Of a DNA stretch of 64,000 nucleotides, positions 20,380 to 31,219 are shown piece by piece (the stretch's first letter is position 1; the number at the start of each line of letters is the position of its first letter). This stretch comes from Mycobacterium sp. 236(2023) (GTDB lineage Bacteria; Actinomycetota; Actinomycetes; Mycobacteriales; Mycobacteriaceae). The stretch covers positions 1,364,001 through 1,428,000 of the forward strand of contig NZ_JARSBP010000002.1 in the NCBI RefSeq assembly GCF_029623955.1, written 5' to 3'. Position numbers and translations under genes: made by a program. The notes under the pieces are model-generated. The model was not told the origin of the DNA. It made no database searches and was given only the letters and a program-made list of their open reading frames with translations.

Positions 20380-22551
20380 TTACGGATGTCGGTGGCGTTC
20401 CATCAGCGCTATCTGGTGGTCACGCACGGTGTGCCCCGCCTGGGGCAGCGCCGTCCAGTGGCCGTCGGGGCTCAGCTCCCAGCATCGGGTGCTGGGGTCG
20501 GCCGCCGATTCGAAGATGTCGTTCAGTTGTGCGGTCAGTCGTGGATCCTTTACCTGCGCCATGACTTCCACGCGCCGGTCGAGATTACGATGCATCATGT
20601 CGGCGCTGCCTATCCAGTATTCGTCGATGGCGCGGAAATGAATGATCCGTGAATGTTCGAGGAAGCGCCCGAGGATCGACCGGACCACGATGTTCTCCGA
20701 GAAGGCGGGGTCCCCGGGCAGCAGTGCGCAAATGCCACGGACCACTACCTCGACGCGTACGCCGGCTTGCGACGCCCGGTACAGGGCATCGATCACCTGC
20801 TCGTCGACCAATGCGTTGGCTTTCAAGCGGATCCGGCCTTCGGCACCGTCGCGGGTCGCGGCGATCTCGCGCTCGATGCGTTCGATGATCCCGCGCCGCA
20901 CCCCGTACGGCGCGACCAGCAGGTTGCGGTAGGACTCCTTGCGGGAGTACCCGGTCAGCGAGTTGAAGAGGTCGGTGAGGTCGGCACCGATGTCCGGGGC
21001 GGCGGTCAGCAGGCCCACATCCTCGTACAGCCGCGCGGTTTTCGGGTTGTAGTTGCCGGTGCCGATGTGGCAGTACCGCCGGATCGTCGACCCTTCACGA
21101 CGCACCACAAGACAGGTCTTGCAGTGTGTCTTCAACCCGATGAGGCCGTAAACGACGTGCACGCCGGCTTGTTCGAGAGCACGCGCCCACTTGATGTTGG
21201 CCTGCTCGTCGAACCTCGCCTTGATCTCCACGAGTGCGACGACCTGCTTGCCTGCCTCGGCGGCGTCGATGAGCGCGTTCACGATCGGCGAATCACCCGA
21301 CGTGCGGTACAGCGTCTGTTTGATCGCCAGCACATTGGGATCTGCGGCTGCCTGCTCGATGAAGCGCTGCACGGTCGTGGAGAACGAGTCGTAGGGATGG
21401 TGGACCAGCACGTCGCCGTCGCGGAGCGCCGAGAAGATGCTCTTCGGCGTCTCGCGTTCGCCGAACGCCGGCGGGGTGGCCGGCACGAACGGCGGATCCT
21501 TCAGTGCAGGACGATCCACGCCGTATACCTGCCACAGCGACGAGAGGTCCAGCAGCCCGGGCACTTCGACGACATCGCCGGGTGCCACGTCGAGCTCGCG
21601 CAGCAGCAGCTCGAGCATGCTCTCGGTCATGTCGTTAGAGACTTCCAGGCGCACCGGCGAGCCGAACCGCCTGCGGGCCAGCTCGCGTTCCAGCGCTTGC
21701 AGCAGGTCCTCGTCGCGGTCTTCCTCGACCTCGAAATCGGCGTTGCGGGTGATCCGGAAGGCGTGGTGCTCCACGATTTCCAGGCCCGGGAACAGCACCG
21801 GCAGGAACGCCGCGATCAGCTCCTCCATCGGAAGGAAGCGCACGGCCCCGGCAGAGTCGTCGCGGGCCGCAAGCTCGACGAAGCGGTCGACGTTGTCCGG
21901 CACCTTGATTCGCGCGAAGTGCTGACCGCCGTCGTCGGGGTGTTTGACGGTGATGGCGAGATTGAGGCTCAGACCGCTCACGAACGGGAACGGATGCGCC
22001 GGGTCGACGGCCAGAGGCGTCAGCACCGGGAAGACCTGTTCGTGGAAGTAGGTCGACAGTCTGCCGCGCTCGGCCTCGTCGAGCTCGGACCACGTGACGA
22101 TGAAGATCCCCTCGTCGGCGAGCGCGGGCCGCACCGAATCGAGGAAGACGTTCGCATGCCTACTGGCGATCTGCTGTGTGCGCTCGCTGATCCGGCGCAG
22201 CTGTTCGCGCGGCGACAACCCGTCGGCCGAACGGACCGACAAGCCCATCTCGTCGCGCCGCTTGAGACCGGCGACGCGGACCATGTAGAACTCGTCGAGA
22301 TTCGACGCGAAGATCGCCAGGAACTTCGCACGCTCCAACAGGGGAAGCGACGGGTCTGCCGCCAGCGCCAGCACGCGGGCGTTGAAGTCCAGCCAGCTCA
22401 GCTCACGGTTGAGGTAGCGCTTCTCGGGAAGCGGGTTCTCGACCGCCGGGGCGGTCGCCGCGGGCGGTGCCTCGGGGGCCGAATCCGCGGCGGGCGTGAC
22501 CGCCGGCTCCGATGACTCCGTCTGATCCGGTCGGGTCTGGGCTTCGGTCAT
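20380..22551 (-). CDS. ppk: Polyphosphate kinase 1
   Basis: 723 residues. It catalyses the reversible transfer of ATP gamma-phosphate to inorganic polyphosphate. A Pro/Ala-rich N-terminal ~40 residues precede the PPK N-domain ([20 protein letters not shown]). Core signatures are [19 protein letters not shown], the Arg-containing [15 protein letters not shown], the phospho-His in IGLKTHCK (about residue 475), and [23 protein letters not shown] (shown here only as a landmark) just after it. Its neighbours mutT1 and fbiD match Rv2985-Rv2983. ATG 22551 is the first start in the frame. Confidence 0.97.
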   Translation of the reverse strand: MTEAQTRPDQTESSEPAVTPAADSAPEAPPAATAPAVENPLPEKRYLNRELSWLDFNARVLALAADPSLPLLERAKFLAIFASNLDEFYMVRVAGLKRRDEMGLSVRSADGLSPREQLRRISERTQQIASRHANVFLDSVRPALADEGIFIVTWSELDEAERGRLSTYFHEQVFPVLTPLAVDPAHPFPFVSGLSLNLAITVKHPDDGGQHFARIKVPDNVDRFVELAARDDSAGAVRFLPMEELIAAFLPVLFPGLEIVEHHAFRITRNADFEVEEDRDEDLLQALERELARRRFGSPVRLEVSNDMTESMLELLLRELDVAPGDVVEVPGLLDLSSLWQVYGVDRPALKDPPFVPATPPAFGERETPKSIFSALRDGDVLVHHPYDSFSTTVQRFIEQAAADPNVLAIKQTLYRTSGDSPIVNALIDAAEAGKQVVALVEIKARFDEQANIKWARALEQAGVHVVYGLIGLKTHCKTCLVVRREGSTIRRYCHIGTGNYNPKTARLYEDVGLLTAAPDIGADLTDLFNSLTGYSRKESYRNLLVAPYGVRRGIIERIEREIAATRDGAEGRIRLKANALVDEQVIDALYRASQAGVRVEVVVRGICALLPGDPAFSENIVVRSILGRFLEHSRIIHFRAIDEYWIGSADMMHRNLDRRVEVMAQVKDPRLTAQLNDIFESAADPSTRCWELSPDGHWTALPQAGHTVRDHQIALMERHRHP

Positions 22552-22614
22552 GCGTCCGATGATTCCCTATGTCCTGCTGCTCGTGCCACCGTGTCGGGCA
22601 ACGCGTAGGCGAAT

Positions 22615-23280
<666 letters not shown>

Positions 23281-23291
23281 TTATTCCCGGC

Positions 23292-23297
23292 TACGCT
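23292..23297 (+). promoter_or_regulatory. -10 element of gpsA (leaderless)
   Basis: TACGCT predicts +1 exactly on the G of GTG 23304. Confidence 0.55.
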
Positions 23298-23303
23298 GAA
23301 GCC

Positions 23304-24299
23304 GTGGTCGAGGCGGCGGTGATGGGCGCAGGGGCGTGGGGGACGGCCCTGGCGAAGGTATTGGCAGACGCCGGCAACAGCGTCACTCTGTGGGCTCGTC
23401 GACCTGAACTGGCGGACGAGATCAACCGCACCCATCGGAACACCAACTACCTCGATGCCGCACTGCCCGAATCGATCCGCGCCACCAGCGACCATGCCGA
23501 GGCGCTCACCGGCGCGTGCACGGTGCTGCTCGCCGTTCCCTCCCAGACTCTGCGCGCCAATCTGGAGAACTGGAAGCCCCACCTCGGCGCGGATACGTCG
23601 TTGGTGAGCCTGGCCAAGGGTGTCGAGTTGGATTCGTTGTTGCGGATGAGTCAGGTCATCGCGCAGGTCACCGGCGCCGATCCGGCGCGGATCGCCGTCG
23701 TCACCGGGCCCAACCTGGCCAGCGAGATCGGTGAGGAGCAGCCGGCGGCCACCGTCGTGGCATGCAGCGATTCCGGCCGGGCCGTGGCACTGCAGCGGGC
23801 GCTGGCGACGGGATATTTCCGGCCCTACACCAACGCCGACGTCATCGGCGCCGAGGTCGGCGGCGCGTGTAAGAACGTCATCGCCCTGGCCAGCGGGATG
23901 GCCGCAGGCGTGGGGCTGGGGGAGAACACCGCGGCCGCCATCATCACCAGGGGGCTGGCGGAGATCATGCGGCTGGGAATTGCCTTGGGGGCCAAGCCCG
24001 CCACACTGGCCGGACTCGCGGGAATCGGTGACCTCGTGGCAACCTGTACGTCGCCGCACTCCCGAAATCGTTCCTTCGGCGAGCGATTGGGCAAGGGTGG
24101 GACGATGCAGGCGGCACTCGACGCGACCGGCGGTCATGTCGCAGAGGGCGTCACCTCATGTCAGTCGGTGTTGGCGCTGGCCTCGAGCTACGACGTGGAG
24201 ATGCCGCTCACCGAAGCCGTACATCGGGTGTGCCACAAGGGTTTGTCGGTCGACGACGCGGTGGCCCTGCTGCTCGGCCGAACTACCAAGCCGGAGTGA
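23304..24299 (+). CDS. gpsA: NAD(P)-dependent glycerol-3-phosphate dehydrogenase
   Basis: 331 residues. It reduces dihydroxyacetone phosphate to sn-glycerol-3-phosphate for phospholipid synthesis. The Rossmann loop [15 protein letters not shown] is at about residues 6-20. SLAKGVE (about 110) and the catalytic Lys of [17 protein letters not shown] (about 190) are conserved, as is the C-terminal substrate-binding [20 protein letters not shown]. The gene is probably leaderless from GTG 23304. The PLP lyase gene begins 3 nt after its stop. Confidence 0.95.
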   Translation: MVEAAVMGAGAWGTALAKVLADAGNSVTLWARRPELADEINRTHRNTNYLDAALPESIRATSDHAEALTGACTVLLAVPSQTLRANLENWKPHLGADTSLVSLAKGVELDSLLRMSQVIAQVTGADPARIAVVTGPNLASEIGEEQPAATVVACSDSGRAVALQRALATGYFRPYTNADVIGAEVGGACKNVIALASGMAAGVGLGENTAAAIITRGLAEIMRLGIALGAKPATLAGLAGIGDLVATCTSPHSRNRSFGERLGKGGTMQAALDATGGHVAEGVTSCQSVLALASSYDVEMPLTEAVHRVCHKGLSVDDAVALLLGRTTKPE

Positions 24300-24302
24300 C
24301 AC

Positions 24303-25412
24303 ATGGCGGGCACCTACGGGGATTCCACGAGGAGCGTCAAAGCCGTCTCCTCCGAACCGATTCCGGGCGCACCCGTATCCCCGCCGCCCGTTCCGGCGTC
24401 GGCGTACCACCTCTCCGCCGATGAAAGCGACGCATTCGACAGCTACGGCCGCAGGTCGAACCCGACGTGGCGCCAGCTGGAATCTGCGCTCGCTCAGCTC
24501 GAAAGTGCTTCTAATGCGCTAACTTTCGGATCCGGTATGGCTGCGCTCACCGCGGTGCTTCGGGTTGTCGCCGAGCCGGGCCGCACCCTTGTCGTCCCTG
24601 CCGACGGTTACTACCAGGTGCGGGCATACGCCGAGGAGTTCCTCGCCGGCCGCGGGGTCACCGTGGTGCCGGCCCGGTGCACCGAGATGTGCGAGGCCGC
24701 GCGCGGCGCTGACGTCGTACTGGCCGAGACGCCGTCGAATCCCGGCCTGGACGTCGTGGATCTGCACCAGCTGGCGATGATCTGCCGGTCACAGGGCACG
24801 CTCCTGGTCGTCGACAACACCACCGCGACGCCGCTGGGCCAGCAGCCCCTCTCCCTGGGGGCCGACCTTGTGGTGGCCAGCGCCACCAAGGCGCTGTCCG
24901 GGCACAGCGATGTACTGGCCGGCTACGTCGCGGGCAACCAGGTGGAGTTGATGGCACGGGTGGAACGGGAACGGCTGCACGCCGGCCCGATTCTCGGTGC
25001 ATTCGAGGCCTGGCTGGTGCTGCGCAGCCTCGGCAGCGCAGGGCTGCGGATCGAGCGGCAGTGCCAGAACGCGGCCGCGGTCGCGCTGATGCTCAGGTCG
25101 CACCCAGCGGTGCGGTCGGTGCGGTATCCCGGCCTGCCCGGGGATCCGTCCCACGCCGTCGCGGCGGTGCAGATGCGAAGGTTCGGCGGGATCGTCGCCG
25201 CCGAACTCGCCGACGCCGACGCCGTGCACGACCTCGTGCGCAGGAGTGAGCTGCTGGTCGCGTCGACCAGCTTCGGGGGCATCCACACCTCGGTGGATCG
25301 CCGGGCGCGGTGGGGGGACCCCGTCGGACCCGGTTTCGCCAGGCTCTCGATGGGCATCGAGGACACCGATGACCTGGTCAGCGACCTGAGCCAGGCACTC
25401 GGACCAGCGTGA
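24303..25412 (+). CDS. PLP-dependent Cys/Met metabolism enzyme (cystathionine gamma-lyase/synthase-like)
   Basis: 369 residues, fold type I. After a ~30-residue Pro/Ser-rich lead come YGRRSNPTWRQLESALAQLE, SGMAALTAVLRV (phosphate site), ADGYYQVRAYA (Tyr near the cofactor), ETPSNPGLDVVD, VVDNTTATPLGQQPL (Asp to the pyridine N) and the PLP Lys in SATKALSGHSD (about residue 201). The C-terminal domain has the substrate Arg region FARLSMGIEDTDDLVSDL. Whether it is a gamma-lyase, beta-lyase or gamma-synthase cannot be decided from these motifs. It is 3 nt behind gpsA and 29 nt before ddl, a position I recall as empty in M. tuberculosis. Confidence 0.85.
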   Translation: MAGTYGDSTRSVKAVSSEPIPGAPVSPPPVPASAYHLSADESDAFDSYGRRSNPTWRQLESALAQLESASNALTFGSGMAALTAVLRVVAEPGRTLVVPADGYYQVRAYAEEFLAGRGVTVVPARCTEMCEAARGADVVLAETPSNPGLDVVDLHQLAMICRSQGTLLVVDNTTATPLGQQPLSLGADLVVASATKALSGHSDVLAGYVAGNQVELMARVERERLHAGPILGAFEAWLVLRSLGSAGLRIERQCQNAAAVALMLRSHPAVRSVRYPGLPGDPSHAVAAVQMRRFGGIVAAELADADAVHDLVRRSELLVASTSFGGIHTSVDRRARWGDPVGPGFARLSMGIEDTDDLVSDLSQALGPA

Positions 25413-25426
25413 ATCCGCCCAGCCGG

Positions 25427-25432
25427 TAGCCT
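25427..25432 (+). promoter_or_regulatory. -10 element of ddl (near-leaderless)
   Basis: TAGCCT predicts +1 near 25439, three bases before GTG 25442. Confidence 0.45.
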
Positions 25433-25441
25433 CTCTAGGTT

Positions 25442-26545
25442 GTGAGTGCCCGCATCCGCGTCGCCGTTGTCTACGGCGGACGTAGCTCCGAACACGCGAT
25501 CTCGTGCGTCTCTGCAGGCTCCATCCTGCGCAACCTCGACCCGGAGCGGTTCGAGGTGACAGCCGTCGGCATCACGCCCGGGGGGTCATGGGTCCTCACC
25601 GACGGCCGCCCGGAGACGCTGGCGATCACCGACGGCAAGCTGCCGGGCGTCACCGGATCCTCGGGCACCGAGCTCGCCCTCGCCGCCGATCCGGCCCGCA
25701 AGGGTCAATTTCTCTCGCTCGGGGAAGCGGCCGGCGATGTGCTGGCCGACGTCGACGTCGTCTTCCCGGTGTTGCACGGACCCTACGGCGAGGACGGCAC
25801 CATCCAGGGCCTGCTCGAGCTCGCCGGCGTGCCCTACGTCGGTGCCGGGGTACTGGCCAGCGCGGCGGGCATGGACAAAGAGTTCACCAAGAAGCTGCTG
25901 GCCGCCGCGGACCTGCCGATCGGCGAGCAGTTGGTGCTGCGGCCGCGCGACACCACGTTGTCGCTGGAAGACAAGGAACGGCTCGGGTTGCCGGTGTTCG
26001 TCAAACCCGCCCGCGGAGGATCGTCGATCGGCGTCAGCAGGGTCACCGCATGGGATCTGCTGCCCGCCGCGATCGACTCGGCCCGCCGGCATGACCCCAA
26101 GGTGATCATCGAGGCGGCGATCTCGGGGCGCGAGCTGGAATGCGGTGTCCTGGAATTTCCCGACGGGCATCTCGAAGCGAGCTCGGTCGGCGAGATCCGC
26201 GTCGCGGGCGTCCGCGGACGCGAGGACGGGTTCTACGACTTCGAGACGAAGTACCTCGACGACGCCGCCGAACTCGACGTGCCGGCGAAGGTCGACGATG
26301 CCGTCGCCGAAGAGATCCGCGCCCTGTCGATCCGTGCGTTCAACGCGATCGACTGCCAGGGTTTGGCCCGCGTCGACTTCTTCCTCACCGACCGCGGTCC
26401 CGTCATCAACGAGATCAACACGATGCCTGGGTTCACCACGATCTCGATGTATCCGCGGATGTGGGCGGCCAGTGGCATGGACTATCCAACGCTGCTCGCG
26501 ACGATGGTCGAAACGGCCGTCGCGCGCGGTACCGGACTGCGTTAG
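25442..26545 (+). CDS. ddl: D-alanine--D-alanine ligase
   Basis: 367 residues, an ATP-grasp ligase making D-Ala-D-Ala for peptidoglycan; in mycobacteria it is one of the targets of D-cycloserine. Visible motifs are [19 protein letters not shown] near the N-terminus, [19 protein letters not shown] (about 100-118), the ATP-binding [15 protein letters not shown] (about 186-200), [10 protein letters not shown] and the metal/phosphate site [17 protein letters not shown] (about 323-339). GTG 25442 fits the N-terminus of the family. It is convergent with the DUF3515 gene, overlapping by 4 nt. Confidence 0.97.
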   Translation: MSARIRVAVVYGGRSSEHAISCVSAGSILRNLDPERFEVTAVGITPGGSWVLTDGRPETLAITDGKLPGVTGSSGTELALAADPARKGQFLSLGEAAGDVLADVDVVFPVLHGPYGEDGTIQGLLELAGVPYVGAGVLASAAGMDKEFTKKLLAAADLPIGEQLVLRPRDTTLSLEDKERLGLPVFVKPARGGSSIGVSRVTAWDLLPAAIDSARRHDPKVIIEAAISGRELECGVLEFPDGHLEASSVGEIRVAGVRGREDGFYDFETKYLDDAAELDVPAKVDDAVAEEIRALSIRAFNAIDCQGLARVDFFLTDRGPVINEINTMPGFTTISMYPRMWAASGMDYPTLLATMVETAVARGTGLR

Positions 26546-27093
26546 CCGACGGGCGCCGGCTCCGGCCGACGCGCAGCCAGAGTGTCCGCGATCGTCGTCG
26601 ACAGCGTCTGGATGGGTGTCGGCCCGGACCCCGGCGGCAGGGTGAGCGCCACGTAGACGGGCCGGTCGACGGCGAACCAGGTGGCGCGCCCGTCTCCCGC
26701 CGGGTCGTCGACCTGAAACCACGAGACGTCGTCGACCACCTGCTGGGGCGCCCCGACGACGAATTCCGCCGGCCGGTCCAACCCGCACCGCAGGACCAGT
26801 GGTTCACCACCGGGCTCCTGCGGCTGCCACGCGGCGGCGCCCGCCGGGGCGGGGTCGACCAGCGCTGCACGGCGGTAGTCGCCGACGGCGTCGGGCAGCG
26901 CATCGACCAACGACCGGCACTCCGGGCTGTCGGCCTGCGGGGCAGGGATGGTGGTGACGGCCACCGGTGCCTGTGCGGGGGAGCGCTGCATCACCGCGGC
27001 GACGACGAGGACGGCCACGACGCCTCCGACGGCGACCACGAGCGCGGCGATCAATACAGCGCGCGGCGGGGCGTCCCCGGTCTTGCTGTTCAC
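26542..27093 (-). CDS. DUF3515 single-pass membrane protein (Rv2980 homologue)
   Basis: 183 residues with one N-terminal helix ([20 protein letters not shown], residues about 12-31). An extracytoplasmic domain follows with two Cys (PECRSL about 58, LRCGLD about 103) that may form a disulfide. [16 protein letters not shown] and [17 protein letters not shown] are the conserved C-terminal part of DUF3515. The function is unknown, but it is consistently found next to ddl and thiL in mycobacteria. It begins 10 nt after the stop of the Lrp-like gene, so the two form an operon. Confidence 0.85.
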   Translation of the reverse strand: MNSKTGDAPPRAVLIAALVVAVGGVVAVLVVAAVMQRSPAQAPVAVTTIPAPQADSPECRSLVDALPDAVGDYRRAALVDPAPAGAAAWQPQEPGGEPLVLRCGLDRPAEFVVGAPQQVVDDVSWFQVDDPAGDGRATWFAVDRPVYVALTLPPGSGPTPIQTLSTTIADTLAARRPEPAPVG

Positions 27094-27103
27094 ACGCCAA
27101 ACT

Positions 27104-27346
27104 CTAGGGCTGCACTCCGTCGGCGATCGGACAGGTCAGGGTGCGTGTGATGCCGACGACCTGCTGCACGCTGGGCACCACGGTCGATTTCAGCTCGTCC
27201 AGGGACGGCGCGCCGACGCGCACCACGACGTCATAGGGGCCGGTGACGTACTCCGATGACAGAACGCCGGTGAGGGCGGCGAGCTGTTTGGCGATCACCT
27301 CGGCGCGACCGACCTCCGTCTGGATGAGAACGAAAGCCTCGACCAC
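27104..27346 (-). CDS. Stand-alone Lrp/AsnC ligand-binding (RAM) domain protein
   Basis: 80 residues comprising only the alpha/beta effector domain of Lrp/AsnC regulators: AFVLIQTEVGRAEVIAKQLA, VLSSEYVTGPYDVVVRVGA and TLTCPI. There is no DNA-binding helix-turn-helix. Such domains oligomerise and bind amino acids; whether this one acts alone or tunes another regulator is unknown. GTG 27346 has a perfect GGAGG site about 9 nt upstream, so it is a genuine gene despite its size. It is followed directly by DUF3515 and is divergent from thiL. Confidence 0.85.
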   Translation of the reverse strand: MVEAFVLIQTEVGRAEVIAKQLAALTGVLSSEYVTGPYDVVVRVGAPSLDELKSTVVPSVQQVVGITRTLTCPIADGVQP

Positions 27347-27450
27347 GCCGAAATACCTCCATCTGACTGCATAGACTCCACGCCGCAGGGACCAAACGTA
27401 CCGCAGGTGAGCCGAGCGTTCAGGCTACGAAGTCGACCGGAGGAGCAACC

Positions 27451-28416
27451 ATGACGGCCGATGACGCCGACGCGACACTGTCGGGGTTGGGCGAGTTCGC
27501 CGTCATCGACCGGCTTGTGGCCGGCCGTCTGCAGCCTCCGTTCGTCACGCTCGGCCCCGGGGACGACGCGGCCGTCGTCGCCGCGGCGGACGGCAGGACC
27601 GTGGTGTGCACCGACATGCTGGTGGAGCATCGGCACTTTCGGCTGGACTGGTCTTCGCCGCACGACGTGGGCCGAAAAGCGATCGCGCAGAACGCCGCTG
27701 ACATCGAGGCGATGGGTGGCAGGTCGACGGCGTTCGTCGTCGGCTTCGGAGCTCCGGGCGGCACGGAAACCGCGCGGGCGGTCGAACTCGCCGACGGAAT
27801 GTGGCACGAGGCCGGCCTGATGGGCGCGGGCATCGTCGGCGGCGACATCGTCGCGGCGCCGCAATGGGTGATCTCGGTGGCCGCGCTCGGTGATCTCGGC
27901 GGGCGTGCACCGGTGCGGCGCGACGGTGCGCGACCCGGCGACACCGTGGCGGTCTGCGGCGAATTGGGCTGGTCCGAAGCGGGATACACATTGTGGGACA
28001 AAGGAATTGGCGGCTTCGATGAACTGAGGCGACGGCATCTCGTTCCCGAACCGCCCTACGGGCAGGGTGCGGTGGCCGCCGACGCGGGCGCGACGGCGAT
28101 GACGGATGTCTCCGACGGCCTGCTGGCCGACCTCGGCCACATCGCGTCCGCCTCCGCGGTGCACATCGACCTCGCCGGGCACGGCCTGCGGTCCGACGTC
28201 GACACAGTGGCTGCCGCAGCCGAAGCGGCGGGCACGGATCCGCTGCAGTGGGTGCTCGGCGGTGGCGAGGATCACGCGCTCGTCGCGACCTTCCCCGCTG
28301 CGGTGCCACCGGGCTGGCGCGTCATCGGCGCCGTGGTGGCGGTCGGTGACGGGCCACCGCGCGTGACCGTCGACGGCGCGCCGTGGCACGGCAACTCGGG
28401 CTGGCAGTCGTTCTGA
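27451..28416 (+). CDS. thiL: Thiamine-monophosphate kinase
   Basis: 321 residues of the PurM/ThiL superfamily. It phosphorylates thiamine monophosphate to the active cofactor thiamine diphosphate, which IlvB in this window needs. Family motifs are [12 protein letters not shown] (about 32-43), [13 protein letters not shown] (about 51-63), [48 protein letters not shown] (about 217-233) and [15 protein letters not shown]. The ATG has a strong GGAGGAG site at 27438-27444. Confidence 0.95.
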   Translation: MTADDADATLSGLGEFAVIDRLVAGRLQPPFVTLGPGDDAAVVAAADGRTVVCTDMLVEHRHFRLDWSSPHDVGRKAIAQNAADIEAMGGRSTAFVVGFGAPGGTETARAVELADGMWHEAGLMGAGIVGGDIVAAPQWVISVAALGDLGGRAPVRRDGARPGDTVAVCGELGWSEAGYTLWDKGIGGFDELRRRHLVPEPPYGQGAVAADAGATAMTDVSDGLLADLGHIASASAVHIDLAGHGLRSDVDTVAAAAEAAGTDPLQWVLGGGEDHALVATFPAAVPPGWRVIGAVVAVGDGPPRVTVDGAPWHGNSGWQSF

Positions 28417-28430
28417 CCGACCCGGCCCGC

Positions 28431-28436
28431 TATGTT
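28431..28436 (+). promoter_or_regulatory. -10 element of ung (near-leaderless)
   Basis: TATGTT predicts +1 at 28443, two bases before GTG 28445. Confidence 0.45.
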
Positions 28437-28444
28437 GGCCTCTC

Positions 28445-29122
28445 GTGAGCGCACGTCCCCTCAACGAGTTGGTAGACCCCGGCTGGGCTGCGGCCCTCGC
28501 ACCCGTGGAACCTCAGGTGTCGCAGATGGGCGAGTTCCTGCGCGCCGAGATCGCGGCCGGGCACCGGTATCTGCCTGCGGGCCCGAACGTGTTGCGTGCG
28601 TTCACGTTCCCGCTGGACAAGGTGCGGGTGCTGATCGTCGGCCAGGACCCCTACCCGACACCGGGGCACGCGGTGGGCCTGAGTTTCTCGGTGGCCGCCG
28701 ACGTGCGCCCGCTGCCGCGCAGCCTGGACAACATATTCAAGGAGTACCGCGAGGACCTCGGGCATCCGGCCCCGTCGACCGGCGATCTGACACCGTGGTG
28801 CGAGCAGGGTGTCATGTTGCTCAACAGGGTTCTCACGGTGCGGCCGGGAACGCCTGCCTCGCATCGGGGCAAGGGGTGGGAGGCGGTCACAGAATGCGCG
28901 ATCCGCGCACTGGTGGCCCGCGATCAGGCCCTGGTCGCGGTGCTGTGGGGGCGCGACGCGTCGACGTTGAAGCCGATGCTCGGAGACACCGCGGTCATCG
29001 AGTCGGCGCATCCGTCACCGCTGTCGGCGTCGCGGGGATTCTTCGGGTCAAAACCGTTCAGCCGAGCCAACGACCTGCTGACGCAGCGAGGCGCCGAGCC
29101 GATCGACTGGCGCCTGCCGTAG
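28445..29122 (+). CDS. ung: Uracil-DNA glycosylase (family 1)
   Basis: 225 residues. It removes uracil from DNA, important in a GC-rich genome prone to cytosine deamination. The water-activating motif [17 protein letters not shown] is at about residues 66-82, and the Leu-intercalation loop [13 protein letters not shown] is at about 188-200. [19 protein letters not shown] is the conserved middle. It begins 28 nt after thiL but has its own -10. Confidence 0.97.
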   Translation: MSARPLNELVDPGWAAALAPVEPQVSQMGEFLRAEIAAGHRYLPAGPNVLRAFTFPLDKVRVLIVGQDPYPTPGHAVGLSFSVAADVRPLPRSLDNIFKEYREDLGHPAPSTGDLTPWCEQGVMLLNRVLTVRPGTPASHRGKGWEAVTECAIRALVARDQALVAVLWGRDASTLKPMLGDTAVIESAHPSPLSASRGFFGSKPFSRANDLLTQRGAEPIDWRLP

Positions 29123-29155
29123 CCGGTGGTGACGGCCGAACGTGAAATCCGGCGA

Positions 29156-29350
29156 CTAGCCGCGTGAGACCTTGCCGGCCTTCAGGCACGACGTGCACAC
29201 GTTGACGCGGTGCTTGTTGCCACCGGGCGTCGACGTGGCGCGCACGGACTGGATGTTCGGATTCCACCGACGGCTCGTCCGGCGATGGGAGTGCGACACC
29301 GACTTACCGAAGCCGGGGCCCTTCCCGCAGATCTCGCACACGGCAGCCAT
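29156..29350 (-). CDS. rpmB: 50S ribosomal protein L28, zinc-binding (C+) form
   Basis: 64 residues. Two CxxC pairs, CEIC (residues 5-8) and CTSC (about 54-57), mark the zinc-ribbon form of L28. Mycobacteria also carry zinc-free paralogues under Zur control elsewhere; this is the housekeeping-type version. ATG 29350 follows an AAGGAG ribosome site at about 10 nt. It is divergent from fakA, with about 200 bp between them. Confidence 0.95.
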   Translation of the reverse strand: MAAVCEICGKGPGFGKSVSHSHRRTSRRWNPNIQSVRATSTPGGNKHRVNVCTSCLKAGKVSRG

Positions 29351-29519
29351 AGTGAGAACTCCTTGTTAAGTCAGTACTGGGGGCCAACGACCGGAACAGG
29401 GCCGGGTGACCCGACAACCTGACCAGGATACCGGCCGTCGCTGCGATCACAAAAACGCGGTGAATCGAGCTGTCCACAGGCGCGTGGCCAGGGTCTTCGG
29501 TGGTGTCCGCGGCACTGAC

Positions 29520-29525
29520 TAGGCT
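29520..29525 (+). promoter_or_regulatory. -10 element of fakA
   Basis: TAGGCT predicts +1 near 29532, a 25-nt leader before ATG 29557. This argues against the upstream in-frame GTG at 29500. Confidence 0.45.
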
Positions 29526-29556
29526 GACGCCGACGGCGGCAGCATTGGGAGGTGGA

Positions 29557-31218
29557 ATGGCGGCTCGGCGGCTGGATGCCTCCACCTTGCGGCGCTGGGC
29601 GCACACCGCGGTCGCCGATTTGATCAGCCACACCGAAGAGATCAACCAGCTGAACGTGTTTCCGGTCGCCGACGCCGACACGGGCACGAACATGCTGTTC
29701 ACGATGCGCGCGGCGTGGGCACAGGCCGATGCGGACCCGGCCGTCGACGACGTCACCGCGGTGGCGTCGGCACTGGCCGAGGGTGCGCTGCGCGGCGCGC
29801 GCGGCAACTCCGGGGTGATCCTGTCGCAGATCCTGCGGGCGATCGCCGAGGTCACGGCGGCCGCCGCCGACGACCGCGGAGGCGTCCTGCGCGACATCAG
29901 CGGACCGTTGTGGAGCACCTCGCTGCGGCACGCCGTGACGCTGGTGGTGGCGTCCATGGGCGAGGCGGTCCCGGGCACCATCGTGTCCGTCTTGCACGAC
30001 GCCGCGGCCGCCGCCGAGGATGCTGTGTCCGAGCAGGCCGATCTCGTGGCGGTCGTCGCGGCGAGCACGCAGGCGGCCGCGGCGGCGCTCGACCTGACTC
30101 CGACTCAACTCGACGTATTGGCCGACGCCGGTGTCGTCGATGCGGGAGGGCGCGGTCTGCTCGTCCTGCTCGACGCGTTGAGCGCCGTACTGACGGGCCA
30201 CTCAGCACGGCGCGCCGTCTATCGGGCGGCCGCCCGCGTCGCGCCGGTCGCGGCGACCTCCGCAGCATCTCCAGCGACCACGACATCCCCGCGGTTTGAA
30301 GTCATGTACCTGCTCGACGACTGTGAGGCCGACAACATCGAGCGGCTGCGCGCCCGCCTCGACGATCTGGGGGACTCCATCGCCATCGCGGCGTCGGGCT
30401 TCGGGGACGCGGGCGCGGGCCGGTACTCGGTTCACGTGCACGCCGACGACGCGGGCGCGGCGGTCGAGGCGGGCCTGGCTGTGGGCACGTTGAGCCGCAT
30501 CCAGATCACGTCACTGAGCGGGGGTGCCGACCGTCATCCCGTCGGCAGCTGGAGCCGGGAACGTGCGGTGCTGGCGGTCGTCGACGGTGACGGCGCGGAC
30601 GAACTGTTCACCGGCGAGGGAGCCGAGACGCTGCGCCCGTCCAGCGATGTGCCGGTCAGCGCGCAGCAACTGCTACACGCCCTGGTCAACACCGGCGCCG
30701 CGCAGGTGATGGTGCTGCCCAACGGCTACGTCGCCGCCGAGGAGATCGTGGCCGGCTGCGCTGTCGCCTCCGACTGGGGCATCGACATGGTGCCGGTTCC
30801 GACGGGGTCGATGGTGCAGGGCCTGGCCGCGCTTGCCGTCCACGACCCGGAGCGTCGCCTCGTCGACGACGGCTACACGATGGCCAGAGCAGCCGCAGGG
30901 GCCCGGTTCGGATCGGTGCGGGTCGCCGCCGAGGAGGCCCTCACGTGGGCGGGCACATGCAAACCCGGCGACGGGCTCGGGGTCGCCGGTGACGAGGTGG
31001 TCATCGTCGGCGACGACATCGCCACCGCGGCAGCGGGACTGATCGACCTGCTCCTCGCGGCGGGCGGCGAGCTGGTCACCGTGCTCACCGGTGATGGAGT
31101 CGGCCCCGAAGTCGGTGCGGCCCTTGCCGACCACGTCCACAGCACTCACCCCGGGACGGACATGGTCACGTTCCACACCGGCCACCGGATCGATGCGCTG
31201 CTGATCGGGGTGGAGTGA
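29557..31218 (+). CDS. fakA: DhaL/DAK2-domain kinase, FakA (fatty acid kinase)-like
   Basis: 553 residues. The N-terminal DhaL/DAK2 ATP-binding domain carries the metal-binding NVFPVADADTGTNMLFTMR (Asp39, Asp41, Asn45 from this start) and ARGNSGVILSQILRAIAE. A middle domain and C-terminal DegV-partner-like region follow, as in FakA/YloV proteins. In Firmicutes FakA phosphorylates fatty acids held by FakB (DegV) proteins; no FakB gene is in the window. ATG 29557 follows a GGAGG site at 5 nt. In M. tuberculosis I recall this gene as split (Rv2975c/Rv2974c); here it is intact. recG begins 1 nt after its stop. Confidence 0.88.
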   Translation: MAARRLDASTLRRWAHTAVADLISHTEEINQLNVFPVADADTGTNMLFTMRAAWAQADADPAVDDVTAVASALAEGALRGARGNSGVILSQILRAIAEVTAAAADDRGGVLRDISGPLWSTSLRHAVTLVVASMGEAVPGTIVSVLHDAAAAAEDAVSEQADLVAVVAASTQAAAAALDLTPTQLDVLADAGVVDAGGRGLLVLLDALSAVLTGHSARRAVYRAAARVAPVAATSAASPATTTSPRFEVMYLLDDCEADNIERLRARLDDLGDSIAIAASGFGDAGAGRYSVHVHADDAGAAVEAGLAVGTLSRIQITSLSGGADRHPVGSWSRERAVLAVVDGDGADELFTGEGAETLRPSSDVPVSAQQLLHALVNTGAAQVMVLPNGYVAAEEIVAGCAVASDWGIDMVPVPTGSMVQGLAALAVHDPERRLVDDGYTMARAAAGARFGSVRVAAEEALTWAGTCKPGDGLGVAGDEVVIVGDDIATAAAGLIDLLLAAGGELVTVLTGDGVGPEVGAALADHVHSTHPGTDMVTFHTGHRIDALLIGVE

Positions 31219-31219
31219 G

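Noticed and set aside
20653..22515. 620-codon open frame on the plus strand
   Set aside because: Antisense shadow of ppk; ppk shows all catalytic motifs.
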